64,000 bases of DNA from Vandiemenella viatica (GCA_031002005.1 CM061919.1:223818739-223882738); one strand, 5' to 3'. Counted from the first letter of the stretch, positions 35,158-48,509 are shown. Numbers and translations are program-made. The notes: generated by a model not told the origin, from the letters alone.

Positions 35158-35332
35158 TTATATTGTTTCTCAATTTGAAGTATTGGTTTCTTATGCCTTG
35201 AATATAATTGGAGATTGACGATTGCACTAGTGAATGGAGCATTTTGGTGAAGCGGCGAGCTAAGACCATTACCTAAGCTGAAAATACGTCAACCAGTATT
35301 GCTTTGTCAGGTCGGACAGTGAGCTCCACTCA
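35158..35332. other. Intergenic spacer
   Basis: No feature recognised between the SINE and the hAT element. Confidence 0.4.
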
Positions 35333-35340
35333 CTCTGGGC

Positions 35341-36266
35341 TAGGGCTGTTGATATTTTATTAAAAATATCGTATTTTCAATATATCGATATTTTTAAAAA
35401 TATCAATATCGGCTGTCGATATATCGGGAAAAAATATCGATATATCGATACTTTCATAAATTCAATTTCATAAAATCAAACCTTGTAAAAATAAGGCTGT
35501 CCACTGATAAATAGACGTGATTTTGTTCTTAATCAGGATTTAACTTTCGAATGGTTTCTCTTGGTGATGATGATTGTTGATTTTTTTTTTTTTAAATGGA
35601 CCTTTATGCGTGTCATAATTTTCATTAAAATTAGTAAAATTTATAAAACCCGAAAGAGGTTCAAGGTAAATATTAGTTTATTTTTAAGATTGATGTGCAA
35701 TACAGTTGAAGAATTTATTTAGGTAGAAGTTTAGCTATTATAGCCATTATGGCCAAATTACATAACTTTTTTCATAAAATTTTTTCGTGGAATTTCATTT
35801 AGTTTTGTATGTTGATAGCTTATTCTTAGTTGTGTTACTTTTCTTGCTTTCTAATTAGCTACTATTTGTTATTCCTGCCAACACACTAATTTCCAGTTGG
35901 ACTTCCCTGGACAGTGCGCACGCTCATTTCAAACAATGGGCTCGCGTTCGATTCGTGCTGGGCGAGTGATGACTTGCCCACACTGTTGTCATCATCTGAG
36001 TAAACTTGGTACCTATAAATTCCAAATTAATTATGGAATTTATTTAAGTTTGCTTATCTCTATGCGTAACAGGAATTTGAGGGACACAGTGTCATTCAGA
36101 GCAAACGAAAAATGATAACTTATTTATAAAAAATGTCGAATCCGATATCCAGATTTCAGTATCGAAATATCGATATATCGTCCGAAAAAATATCACTCAT
36201 AAATATCGATATTTTCAAAAAATAATATCGATATTTCGATATATCGATATATTATCAACAGTTCTA
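35341..36266. mobile_element. Non-autonomous hAT-type element, 926 bp, 8-bp TSD
   Basis: Termini tagggctgttgata and (reverse complement) tagaactgttgata, 12 of 14 identical. It is flanked by ctctgggc at 35333-35340 and 36267-36274, a perfect 8-bp duplication diagnostic of the hAT superfamily. Both ends carry dense atatcgatat palindromes (35357-35455 and 36128-36255), possible transposase sites. A 72-codon frame inside has no transposase similarity. Confidence 0.93.
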
Positions 36267-36274
36267 CTCTGGGC

Positions 36275-36772
36275 TGGATTTATTTTTTAATGATGGTTTT
36301 GCTCAGATTCGTTCGTTTGCCTATTATCGTTCTTGGTGATTTATCTCTGCCGTGCTACCTAACTCTCCCTGTGCGGAATTTCCTATTAGTCTACACGGTT
36401 GACTTCGCAACTGGACCAGTGGTATCGCGTTTCAAACGGCTGTGATGTGGTCTGCGTGTTGGGGGGACGCCATTCGATATGACGGTACACATGTCTGTCA
36501 AATGAAATGTGGCTAAACACTTGTCGCTGTATTGTTGTTGGAAACTAGCCTCACTCACGTGCAGCTGTGAATGGTTGCTGGAAAGGTATCGCTACCATAC
36601 ATAGCCCACACAACTACAAGTCACGAGTAGGTATCAGATATTAATCATGGCAAAAATAAAGTAGTATCTTTCGGGTATTATACTCGTAAGATAAGGTAAG
36701 CAGACCGACGGTAAAAATACATTGGTACCACCTAAGTCATCCAATCGCAGGTATTTTTGTTCTTATGCCGTG
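36275..36772. other. Intergenic sequence
   Basis: No feature recognised. Confidence 0.4.
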
Positions 36773-36880
36773 TTCACTGCTCAAGGAGATGTTCCCCTGG
36801 TTTCACATATCACCTCGTCACTGCCTCCATTCCTACCTCTCCGATCTGATCGCTTTGCCCAGATAGGCATGTTGTAAATT
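36773..36880 (+). repeat. Second copy of the unclassified repeat at 10640
   Basis: Shares in order tgttcact, gctcaagg, cctctccga and tgcccag with 10657-10760. Class unknown. Confidence 0.35.
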
Positions 36881-36887
36881 TCTCTTT

Positions 36888-37112
36888 AGGGGCGTCCATT
36901 AATTACGTGAGTTTTGACGGAGACCCCCCGCTTACTAATCAACCTCGTACTTTTGGTCGAAATTCCCCCCTTAAAGTTGACCTTCGCGTCATTTTTAGAC
37001 CTTTCTACAATCCTACAAGAACTTCAAAACCTCGGGTGAGATTTCCATAGACCCTCCCTCCCCTTGGTGAGGTTTCGTGAAATTTCGCCGGACCCCCCTA
37101 CGCTCCCCCATT
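36888..37112. mobile_element. Putative non-autonomous DNA element with ggggcgtccatt start
   Basis: Starts aggggcgtccattaattacg and contains strand-asymmetric C-runs (gaccccccgc, ttcccccctt, ggaccccccta). That combination is familiar from short interspersed elements in many invertebrates. No TSD or second terminus could be fixed, so class and borders are uncertain. Confidence 0.4.
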
Positions 37113-37602
37113 CCTATTGGACATGGATCCGCTTCCGTTAACTGAACGGGTTGTAATATCAACCAATCGTAGCAGAGATTCCATTGTCGTTCCTGGAAGG
37201 TGTACAGCGGTGACTTATTTAGGAACATCAGTGTGTGTCATGTCACTGTTGCACAAAAATTGCTTGTCGTATACCCACAATTCGCTGACTCATGTGATTC
37301 GACATATGACTGAGCGTGGGTAATGTATAGGCTCTACCATTCGAAGTTAACTATGTGGTGGAGAATCAAGGGAACCCAAGAAAATAATAGAAGTTATTGG
37401 TTATACTAATTTTGGAAGGGGAACCAGTTCCAATAAACGCAATACAAGTGTGTGTGTGTGTGTCTGATTACAATAAGTAGCACTCAGTTAAGTGAAAAGC
37501 TGTAAGCAGAACCACCAAGTTCATATTCCTGTCTAGCTTTCCAAGCTTTGGCTGATATTAAGAATTGAAAATTGGTAGTTCATAAATAGATAGAATTCGC
37601 TG
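37113..37602. other. Intergenic sequence
   Basis: A GT microsatellite lies at 37447-37463; no gene seen. Confidence 0.4.
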
Positions 37603-38321
37603 CGTAACAGCCCTCATACCTGAATTTTGAATAGTATTGTACTGTATGAAGTATTTGTAGTGAGCTAAAGTTTGCTTGAATATGATCTGGTATGTTTGTT
37701 TTGTAATTTCTTGTAAATTAGTGTATATAGACTTTTGTTTTATGAAAGAAAATTATTTAAAGTCCATTTAATATGTTTAAGAACAGAATTGTGTAAGAAA
37801 ATTGCTTAAATGTGTGTAATTCCAAGTATTAATGCAAGCTACGATGTCTACAGGACAATTTTCTACAGTTTGAAATGATTTCTGTAAATAATTTTGTATT
37901 TAAGTATCTCTAATTTCCATTTCTGATCATTTTGTAATGATGTTAAGTGATTATGTATTAATTCCAATTGTTTTTAAGATGTTTAATTGTTTGAGTAATT
38001 GTTAATGTTCTAGAAATATCGGGCGGAAGCTTTTGAAGAATTCTCGCAATTTCGATAGAGCCTATATAAAGGAATTCGGCAGAAAGACTTTTAGTTTTAC
38101 AAAGAGTTTTATAGTTAGTTTTACAGTTAGTTTTCAAGCTGAGTTCACAGAAGTTTTATAAAGATTATCTTTGCGACTGCTCAGAAGTGCATCTCTGTAT
38201 TGTATCTATGCATGTGAATATCGCTGACTTCGTTTTGAGAAAATAAACAAATCTTCAACATAACCTTTTGGTGGATTTTTAATTAATCAGTATATTAATT
38301 AAACCACCGAAGACTCTAACA
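37603..38321 (+). mobile_element. Solo-LTR-like unit, copy 2
   Basis: Colinear with copy 1 (26944-27650), roughly four fifths identical by eye. TATA box tatataaa at 38063-38070, AATAAA at 38242, end ctctaaca at 38314-38321. The first base appears changed (cgtaacag for tgtaacag). The flanks gctg at 37599-37602 and 38322-38325 match and may be the core of a target duplication. A local tandem gttttaca/gttagtttt motif lies at 38092-38135. Confidence 0.7.
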
Positions 38322-41300
38322 GCTGATTCGGAATAAAAAAAATTTGCGAAAACGTTGTTGGCAAAGTCCATCCCAACAGCGAATTTAAATTTTATTGCAG
38401 TTAATAAAGTGCGTTTTACTGATCTATGCAATGAGCTTCCATCTTCATTGGATATAATAAGTGGATAATTAATGAGAACAGTACAAATTTTAAAGAAATG
38501 AATGCTAATGATTACAAAAATATGAAACTTTACAATTATTCTACTTTAACCATATTCCTTTCTCTTATTCCAATATTAAAACAGGAATATGATGAAGAGT
38601 GAATAATAAAAAGGATGCTTCGAGTCACACAGTTTGAAGCCAGCGTACCCCGATTGTAAGACTCATTCACCTCAACTCTAGCGACAGAGCAGCACCTTGG
38701 TAGGTCCAACCCTGGCGAACTGAAACGCTAGCCGATAGCGCCAACTTAAACTTCATCTTTGATCTACCATAGCAACTCCCTCAAGCAATAAAAAGACAGA
38801 GACGAAAGCGCAAGATGGTACCCTCTGAAGTTGACTTAGCCAGGTGAAGGATGCCTATTGGTTGACTGACATGAATATTATTACGCGCCGCTTACATAAA
38901 CAAACGCAAAGATCACGTGACATGGCCGTCTTATCAGCACAGCAACGAGAAATCAACTGCAAAATATTGACGGTTCCTTCTCGTCGTATCCTGTCGAGCC
39001 TTCATCGTCATATCTACATGATTTGATAACGTACCATCTCGGATGAGGATTCTAATTATAAGATCTGACAAAAATTTGAAGTGCATTTATATGAAAGTGT
39101 ATTGGAGGTGGAACTGGAATGTTTTCTTTCGACGACCGTGTCTTAAGTTGATTATTATTTATTAACTTTTACTTCAGAATGTCTGTTTGGTCACTTCTGC
39201 CCAGGACGAGAACATCTCAAGTCTTCTTTTAGACTTAGTGGACCTATGATATTAGTTCTCGAGTTATAATTTCCAAAAAATCCTCTTTTGTGCCTCTTAT
39301 AATATCTGAGATAAAATGTTCATACCACCTTGTCTTGTTTGCTACTCCTTTACTTTCAAATATTCGTCGTTTAGGTTTTCATCGCTAACTTCGCATGTTA
39401 AATCAATCACAATCATTGTCTCACGACTTTTCATACTCAGTCACAAACTAATTTACATATTCTACTTCTGCTTGATTTATACGTTCGCTGCCATAGTAAA
39501 CTTTTAACTGTTCTATTTGTTTTCCATTTACAGCTTCACTAACTGCTTTATAGTTTCTGAAGCTTCATCTAGGCTGCCGCCATTCTTACGCCATGTAGAG
39601 GATTCTATTCTCCTTCCTTGACTCTAAACCGAACAGTTACTCCTTGTCTTCAGAGACAATCATAAAACATTATTAATGTTGTACCTTTGTAATTCGTAAT
39701 GCAAATAAATAAATGGGGCGTGACGTTTAACTGCTACGAGTGTTAAAAGAATGTCTTATTTCGGAGTGTAAGTAGTTTGCAGTGTAAACCTGTTAAAATT
39801 TTAATAATCTTCCAGCGCAATCTTGGTAGTAAAATGTGAATAAATGATGGCAAATATTGTTAAGCGGGATAGTCAGTAGGAAAGACCAACACCCCATAAT
39901 GTTTTAAATATTAACAAACTTTATAACAGGCAACACCTCACAAATTTTGCTCGCAAAACACGATAGGAAATCATAAAAGTACGTTATGTCACATACTTGC
40001 TTCCCAGCATGACAAAGGTATTGTTACGCAGAAACGCAGTCATGGTTTAATTTTTAGATTAAGAGAGTACATTGTCTACTCTTAGTCCCTTGTAGCGCGT
40101 GTCGTTCTGTAGGGAGACTGCACGCACGACCCAAGTCCTGCTGGAGAAACATTTACCCTCCCCGCTCCAAGGTGCGACTGCTTTAAGCCACTTATCTTGG
40201 CAAAGAGGACACAGGAGACCCATTTCGCTCCCCTTTTTTACACTCAAAGACCCTTAGTTTGAACTCTCATAATTCTGTAAGGTGATAAAGAACAAAGAAA
40301 ACATTCAGAAAAATTACGTCTTCTGTGAATTTATGTTTTTGTTTTCAGAAAAACATTCATTTTCGTGAACTGACGAACTATGAGTCAACATGAATAACAA
40401 CTAGTATTTAAACACCAAGCAAAAGTTTTTTGATGCTTGCTGAGATGATATCTAGTGCATTGTTTCTACGAGGTGTTGTAGTATTTTTATTTCTATGTTG
40501 CTACGTTTACGATGAATATATCAAAAATGAAAGTCATTCTGTCAAAAAGTTTCTTCAGCACTGGTATCTGGAGCATATGTGTGAAATGTTTTCCTTAAAG
40601 TAGATAAATTGAATATTGTGGAGTAAAAGAATGGTTCATGAGTAACAAATTTCATTCCCACTTACCGATTGGCTAAGAGTGATGGTGTGAGTGTATTTTT
40701 TATTGTAGATTATTCTGAAAATAGCTCGAAATTATAAATTATATCTTCTATTGTTAGGTCGAGAAATTTCCAAATGGCATTCGTATTGTTTACCTCTACC
40801 GAGTTCTACACAATGATGAATCAATTGGTAACATGATCCTGTACCAATAAGTTTTTGATGAGTCTTATCTTGAGGTGTTGGAAACAGCGTTGTTAATATG
40901 GTGATGTAAAGTATATCCGTGTATGAAAACGCTGAACATCAATTAAATGAGTGCAAACGCTAACAATGAAAGTCACTTTCTAAAGACCAGACCGAGAAAG
41001 GAACTAAACACTTTTATTGTAAAGGTTATCTCTTTTGAAGAGCTCATTCCCATCTTTAATCTCTTTGACTAAATAAATAACAAATATTGTGTTTTATAAC
41101 AATTATAATTTTCGGAGTACTGGTTTAAAAATAAATAACATATCAATTCATTGACTGAGCTTGATGGAACAGAAACCCTTGTAACTGTCTTGCTGTGTTT
41201 GGTTATCTAAGAGGATAAATATCGGAACTTGGGCGAGTCTTAACAATTCATCAATTTTGAATCACTCATTTCTTCCCGTTACAAAATATAAGTACTAAGA

Positions 41301-41473
41301 ATTGTGTGCGTATTTGTGATTTTCTAACGTACAAAACATTATTTACCGGAATTAAATCTGATATCGTTCACTACTTCACTAAATTAAATAAAATATTTAC
41401 GCTATTTTAATCATGATATGTGGCACAGAGATGTAGGGTTCCATAGGCGAACAGCGGGGCTTATATTTACAAT
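38322..41473. other. AT-rich intergenic sequence
   Basis: A somewhat GC-richer section lies at 38640-39030. No ORF with similarity and no repeat family recognised. Confidence 0.5.
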
Positions 41474-41481
41474 GCCTTAGA

Positions 41482-42031
41482 GCTGTGTTTCAACTCGAGG
41501 ACCAGTGAATTGCCTAAAGTAATGCTGCGGACCACTAACTTAAATGGGGCAATTTTTTTTATCTATGTATGTATTATTATCATCTGGGACATATTTTGTT
41601 GTATCATTATGACGTAGTAAATTTAATAGCATATTCTGAATTCCTACAGAAAAAGTTATAAACCTTAAAGTGAATTACCATAGTTAATTACATATTGACC
41701 TCTTAATATTTAGTAACAAAATGAATAGCAATGCTCCTGTACGCTGGATATTACACTCTGCGACTGAGCTTCGAGCCATAATAAACTAAAAGCAACAGTA
41801 ACATCGTTTTTTTTATGCCAACGGGAAATGTGTAGACTATTGGATGAACACTGCTGTTATATCCACGCGTCCTGAAAATACAAGATTTTTGTCTGCCCAT
41901 TGAAATATTCGTCAGTTTAAAAAAAGTTGGGCATATGGCTTATACTTTCTTATAGTCTTATACAGTATGAATACGATGTCTTCCTGAGGACCACCTGAAC
42001 CATTTTCGCGGGCCACAGGTTGAGAAACACT
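41482..42031. mobile_element. hAT-like non-autonomous element, about 550 bp
   Basis: The left end ctgtgtttcaactcgaggac and the right end (reverse complement agtgtttctcaacctgtggc) are the CAGxGxTTCTCAA-type hAT termini. Flanking 8-mers gccttaga (41474-41481) and atcttaga (42032-42039) share the last 6 bases, a decayed 8-bp duplication. Internal sequence is AT-rich with no ORF. The ends contain gaggaccacctgaaccattt, a typical subterminal repeat. Confidence 0.7.
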
Positions 42032-42079
42032 ATCTTAGACGTCACCGGTTTTTTTTTTTTTTAAATATTAGTGGTAGTG

Positions 42080-42560
42080 TGCTACTATCATCATCATTTT
42101 ATTCATTACAATGGAGCTACTGTTCCGATGGTAATTTCTCTATTCAGCAACCTTTGCATTTCATGAATGTCTATATTAAATTGTTTCACAGTTTCAGGTA
42201 AACTGTTGAGCATTTTTCCCGGTGGTATATTAAAGTGTCTCATTACCTTAGTCCTGAAATCAGCAACTAGTTTGCGCTCATGGTAATGTCTTCCTTTCCA
42301 CGTACTGTTCCTAATTCTTCTAATAATAGCCTTCCCAGTCTTGTCGCTAATGTATTCTCGAACAAATCCTCAAGTCTCTTCCCTCGCCTCTCATCTATCT
42401 GTGACTTCCAACCCAGATCCTTTACAGTATTAAACAATCAGTGATTGATATGGTAATTCTGACAAAGAAATCTAACTGCTCATCTTTGCAACGCCCTTCA
42501 ATTTTTGTATCTGATAGCCATAATGTGGGTCTCATATTATCTCTCCTTACTCAAGCAAAT
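42080..42560 (-). pseudogene. LINE (L2/CR1-like) ORF2 C-terminus
   Basis: Minus strand reads KDLGWKSQIDERRGKRLEDL, then after a frameshift TWKGRHYHERKLVADFRTKV, RHFNIPPGKMLNSLPETVKQ and a stop after TVAPL. The layout (GWxSxxxRRxxKR, WKGxxxH, NxLPE) matches the copy at 33853, so the two are related subfamilies. The 3' end is at about 42080-42100. Confidence 0.8.
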
Positions 42561-42962
42561 GCGTGATTCGGTGATTTGAAGGAATTAGGGTGATGACTCC
42601 ATGGAACAGATTCTGTATCATTTCTGTTTGGTAAAAGACTTTTGAACAACTCCCTACCATGTGTCCAACTCAATTGAGTTTATCACCGAATGACATGCCA
42701 AGATATTTATACTTTACCGCTTACCTCCTCATAATGAAACAAAATTTCCATTTTTATATGTGTGTGCGCAACAAGATGTTTTGTTTCTGTATTTATTTTC
42801 GCACTGACTACCCAACTACATATTCTGTTCAGATTTACTTATTTACAACCCTCGTGGAAGATTATGTAAGAAAGTACTGTCAACACCTGTAGTGTAATTT
42901 CTATTGGTTTTTCTAGCATTGTGCGGTCACCGCTCCAAGAAAAACTAGAGCATTGATCTAGT
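42561..42962. other. Intergenic sequence
   Basis: No feature recognised. Confidence 0.4.
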
Positions 42963-43184
42963 GTCGTGGCTTTACGTATCGTCAACGTCGAGGTCATTAG
43001 AGAGAGCAGGCAAGGAACGGGAAGGAACTCGACCATGGCATTTCGAAGGAACCATCCAGACCATCGCCTGGAGTGATTTCAGGAAAATATGGAAAACCAA
43101 TATTTGGATGACCGGACAGGAATTCGAACCAATGTCCTCCCGAGTGCAAGGCCAGGTCGTTACCACTCACCCTCCACGCTCGGT
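42963..43184 (-). mobile_element. SINE family A copy
   Basis: Full-length minus-strand copy: head accgagcgtggagggtgagt, B box ggttcgaattcc, core (ttttccatattttcctgaaa) and tail cctcgacgttgacgatacgt. TSD not resolved. Confidence 0.9.
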
Positions 43185-45302
43185 TTCTCTGTACAGGCGT
43201 ATCTCTAATATGAAAAAATATCGAAACAAATAGTAGAAACACGCATTTTGCAACATATTAATCCAAATAATAGTTTTTTAAAAATTATTTTCATTTGATT
43301 GTCTATCATGTTTAAGTCACATTTAAATTCATTTCGACGTTTTGGTGGTAATTTTTTCCTCACAGGTTGTTGTATGATAGTATATGATACCATTCTAGTG
43401 CCGTGTTTCAAGTGATAATTCCCTACACTTATAAATCAGAATTGATGGTCCATCAAACAGCGTGGAATCACTTTTCAATGTCTGAGCTAACAATGCATAA
43501 AGACTGGTTCACATTTACCAGCACATAACATGTCAGACACGGCACAGACATAAGTTCTCACATCTATACAGCAACACACTCACAGACGAACCAGTAAGTG
43601 CACGCACGTAGGTACTTCTTACTATTTCGAAATTTTTTAATGGAATCACTTGCCGTGGTACCAATTTCATTAGAATAATCGGCTTGTGTAAAAAAGCAGC
43701 AGTGAAAAATGTAAAATATTTGCTGTGCATCCCACGAGGGAAAAAAAGAAAAAAAAATGAAAATTCTCCAGATTATACAAGGAGCTGCTAAACGATGGGG
43801 AGAAATGTTTTTAAATATTTTATAATCAGTAGCTATGAGTTTGAAATAGTTTTAGACAGAATTACACCAGTAATAACTGAGATACGAAGTTCAAGGAATC
43901 TTTATCACCAAAAGTAGCCGTTTGTTTGAGCTAAGTTTTCTTTTTTTTCTAATTAATATTAAAATGTATCTTAACGTTACAATTGTTTAACTTCGGCTCA
44001 AAATTTGGTTTGGGTACTCTTACTCAGATAACAAAATTAGTTTCATTGAGACATACGTCGGAATATAGCCTAAACGGTTAGTGTCTATTTCTCGGACTCC
44101 TCGTTCTTGAATATTGTCGTATCCTTGTAGTTCTTATGCATTATTACTAGGCCCTTACTGGATTCAAGAGATACTGATGATGTTGTGATGTTGTTTGTGG
44201 TGATGGTGTACGAGGAAAATCATTTCGTGATTCTGACCCTTGCGATTCAAACCATGCTGGCGAACTAACATAGTTATAGTAGGGCCTCGAATCTCTTTTC
44301 GTTTACTGTCACTGTATCTTTTATAAAGTTATAAAGAAATGTTTATTCTTTAACCAATTCGATTAATTTTTGGTTATTCATCTTGTTTTACTAGATCAGG
44401 TGATATGCCGTCTGTACGGCAACGCTGCTGCATTCATACTAACCGCGCAGACACCCACAGACATGCTCAGACACGTGCCGGCACAGACAAAACAATCTTT
44501 CCGACACTGCTGTCCTGTCCCGGCACGTGTCTGCACTGACACGTCCGCTCACGCTAGGTAGATGTGAATACGCCTATAGAAAATGTAAGTAATCATATTT
44601 TTTTGTCTGTGCTGATATGTGTCTGACACGTACGGTGTCTGTAATGTGCTTAATAAGTCAAAACGAAATCAAGCCCTATACAATTGTTTTCTCCAGAGAG
44701 CTATATTTCCTTTAGTCGAATTATCTCCCCGCGGAAGAATAGCAGTTGCTGCTGCGCTGAAGTCTGTCATGTTTGATCCGCCTGTTCGGCTGAGCTGATC
44801 TCAAACACCGCGGCGCCTTTGGGTAAACCAAAGCGACACACTCGCCGTACGTGTTGCGCTGTGTGCATATCGAGCAGGCGCAGATAACGAGTCCGATCAC
44901 CCCGCTGGGCTCCCCCACCCTGCGTTAATTAGGGGATGGTGGTGGAGGAAGAGAGACAAAGCTCGCTGCTCGTTTGGAACAGTCATAAAACGTGGATAAT
45001 CAGAACTCACGTACTGTGCAGAAATGTCCCTAGTTTCAGGAACTGCGAAGAGATTTCTACGTAAATATTCGTCTGATACAAAAGTCCGTAGCATTTCTTC
45101 GCCATGCGAAAACTTTTTGGTACGAACTCCAGATGGACAGAAGACAAAGGATAGTGTATCACCTGTAAGAAAGTCTAGTAAACGAGACTTAGTGTGCCTC
45201 CGCGGAGCTTGAAAATAGTACGCTTTCTGAAAGGTTTCAACCTCCAGTAAGAGTCGGCGATACTAGTGGGAAACTACGAATAGTGAAATTCCTCTAAAAT
45301 TT
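43185..45302. other. Intergenic sequence; GC-rich block at 44720-44935
   Basis: Mostly AT-rich with no gene. The block at 44720-44935 is CpG-rich with a ttaattagggg homeodomain-like word and no coding similarity. The stretch 44400-44560 (repeated cacagaca / acacgtgcc words) is locally low-complexity. Confidence 0.4.
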
Positions 45303-45900
45303 AATGACCATCTATTAGGTGTCTCGGGGTTTAATTAATATAAATAATTAATCCACGATACAGTTTCAAATTTTAATTTTTTTTATTTGTCGAAGACATA
45401 GGCCTACACGACTTCAAAGATACTGGTCACATGTATGCACAAGTTCCAGCGATTACATTCAACACTTCGACCAAAGACAATATTGCCATACACTCTCACA
45501 GTACACGTAAAACTGTTCGTTCAAAACTCTGTCGATAAACTGTGTCAGTCCAACTGTCTCTGCCACTCGTTTTATATAAGTTTCATCGAAGGTTCTAGAA
45601 CAAAGGCTTACGACAGATATTTCTCGAACTTTAACAATACTTAAACAATTAAAAACATATTAAAATCAATACATAATCATTTACAATCATTACGAAATGC
45701 TTATAAATGAAAATTTAAGGCATTTAAACACAAAATTATCCACATAAATCATTTTAAACTGTATTAAATCGTCCTTTAAACATCGTATCTCACCTTAATA
45801 CATGGAATAACAAACATTTAAGTAATTCTCTTACATAGTTCTGTCCTTAAACATACTAAATAGTGTTAAGTAGAGCACGAAATGTTACTTCTACGAATGT
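45303..45900 (-). mobile_element. Solo-LTR-like unit, copy 3 (reversed)
   Basis: The reverse complement aligns with copies 1 and 2: aggacgatttaatacagttt, gattatgtattgattttaat, cttatataaaacg (TATA region, 45571-45580) and ttaattaaacc near the end. Both extremities are eroded, so terminal TG and CA and TSD cannot be placed. Confidence 0.65.
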
Positions 45901-48509
45901 TTTACTCATTGCACATATTGGTTAACGATATAGAATTATCATATATATTATTTCTAATAGAAATTTTCTCCCTTCATAGCTCTCTAAAATCAATAAATGA
46001 GGTACCATTTTAAAGATTAAGTTCTCCGCTTTGGTAACACTATTAATTGAGACAGGGATTTTTCGAAAGTCAGCCAGAAAATCACCAAACTATGAACAAT
46101 CAAGGTCACGGGTATGCGATAGTTCAGAGTCAAGCTGCCAGGCTGCGCTCGCGTCGATACGGAGTGATCGCATTGCCGCTAGACAGCAACTCACAGAAAT
46201 ACTGGTAAACTAAGGAAGGAGATGTTAGGATATTTTTGTTTCTGTTAGGGAAATATTTCATCATTTCTAATTATTTCGTAAGATTGTTTTGCTACGAAAG
46301 AGACGGTTTTTCTTTCATTCTACAACAAACTACAAAACTCGTTATTCGCTGAATATCATTCGCAAAGTTTTCGTAATTTTTTTTCTTAAATATCAAATAA
46401 CGCGCGTGATTGAATTCACAATATTTTTTTTATTATACCTAATCATATGACATTTATATCTTTAGTAATGTCTGCCTTTTATAAACTACTCTTGTTTCAT
46501 GTAACCGAGGACCGCGGAGTAACGTTTTTAAATATTTCATTCTTTCATCTCCATGCTATTTGTCGGAACATATTTTCATGGTTGCAAATTATAAGGGAAA
46601 AAAGTTTTAGTTAATGTTTAAATACGATATAAAAAAGTATAACAGTAAAGTAAAATCAGTTTCACTTCTACCACGACATCTCAATCATATACACCATTTT
46701 ATTCCTTAAAAAATGAGACTGAAAAAAAAGGACTGACAGGTTAGAGTAGGAGTTGGAGATATAATGATTAGATACCTTGAAGATAACACTATTATGTTAT
46801 ATTATGTGGATAATGAATTGTAACGAAGAGAACTATGAATGTGAGCACCTGGCTGTCAGCTGTGTTTACTAAAATTATTACGTTTTGGAGCACTCCTTGT
46901 GAAAACATTTATTGTTACTTTAGCTATTACTCAGCTACAACTCTGATTCGAGATCTTCATCGACGATTGTAATTAACCATTTGGAAAATACAATGGTGTA
47001 AATTTTTATATACCTTTATGTTTATAAGTATCCTATCAAATGGCGCTAACGCTTATGTTTTTCGTGAGTGAAGAACACGACATGCAGGAGCGATGGTGGG
47101 GACAAGCCGCCTGCGATTCAAATGAGTTAGAGTCCCCGTCAGCCATAAAATATTCCTCTTAATGCATTCGTTTCTTGTTTAAGAGGGGGAACGCGTGTTT
47201 GATTTATGGCTTTCGTTTTGGGCGGAATAAGTCTGGTCCATTGTTATTACGTTCCTGGGGAGATTTATAAGGCCAGCTGAAACCGAAATAGCCAGCGCGA
47301 GCCTCGTGTTCAGCTCGCGTCCTCGCGCCCGTGACGTAACAGCGGCAGTGATAAGCCACCGGTCTCCAATCGATCAACACCGAAAGAAATAAAATATATG
47401 TACATTAAACTTTGTATTACGAGCCCAAACGCTACCATTAAAGCCTATACATTTGGTGCAGAAATTCAGAATGTGTAATTTTCGCGTTGAGCTGTTACAA
47501 CATTGGTTGTTGTAATGTAAATAAAAGATTTTATTTAAGCATAAACATTGTATGATTCATTTATTTCCTTTTTTGTTTGTTCTTCTCTCTGTTCCTCATA
47601 TACCAATAACAGCTTTCGATTGTATGTTAGGTTATAGTTTGATCCAGAAGATCAGCAGGTTCACTTTCTACGCAAGATCTATAAATTAAATTTTCTCTCT
47701 GCAACTATTATTCCGTAATCTCTCAATCCTCTGCTCAATTATAAGTCTCATTCACTCGCCATCTCTACTAATAATCACTTTTCTTTTTCCCAGAGATACT
47801 ATACTTTCAAAAAGCAAATAATTTCTATTACACCTGGTATTATTTTTCTTTTTGTTAATTCCTTGAACTTTTATTTTTCAAATATTACGAGCTTTATATG
47901 CAAAATTAAATTTCTGTCTAAATGTGTAATTTCGTTTGTTTTAAGGAATTGATATGTTACATAGCATCGCAATAAACAAAACAGTCTTCAGTCTGGAATA
48001 TGTTTAAGGTGCTTCTAAATATGATTATAAGGAAACGCATGTTGATCATCAGTGAATGAAAGTAGTTTAGACTGATTTTTGTGTGCACTTTTCTAAGAGT
48101 ACACTAGCGTATCGCTTTTTAAATATTACTTCAGAATAATAGATAAATGATGCATTTGAATTTAGTTTTCAACTTATGTTGATAGTTGGTACTGTGCCAA
48201 ATACTGTTAATTCGCGACAAATATGTAATATAATGGAAAAATAATAACTGCGATGTTGATGGCGTATTGTTGGGCCGCTAAAGTAAGGCTTAAACTAACC
48301 CAGGAAACACCAAAATCATTTCTTTTAGTATAAATAGGGCGTACAAACTAGGAACATGTGCCCCATCCAGAAGGCCAATGGTAGACTTCACACCTCTGAA
48401 ATTAAGTTTGTGCTTACTATGTTTCAAAGGACACTAAAGGACAAAGTGAGGAATTAAATCAATTTAAATCAATCCTGCAGAGTCCGGTATAAACATCAGA
48501 GTGCAAAAA
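45901..48509. other. AT-rich intergenic sequence; GC-rich block at 47150-47360
   Basis: No gene or repeat. The 47150-47360 block is compact, CpG-rich and contains gatttatggc, ccattgttat (Sox-like) and gtgacgtaac (CRE-like) words, a plausible enhancer-type sequence. There is no direct evidence for that role. Confidence 0.35.

Noticed and set aside
26944..38321. The two same-orientation LTR-like units might bound one ~11-kb retrotransposon.
   Set aside because: There is no primer-binding site after 27650, no polypurine tract before 37603 and no gag or pol between them. The units are too diverged from each other, and the interior is filled with unrelated SINEs, a hAT element and LINE ends.
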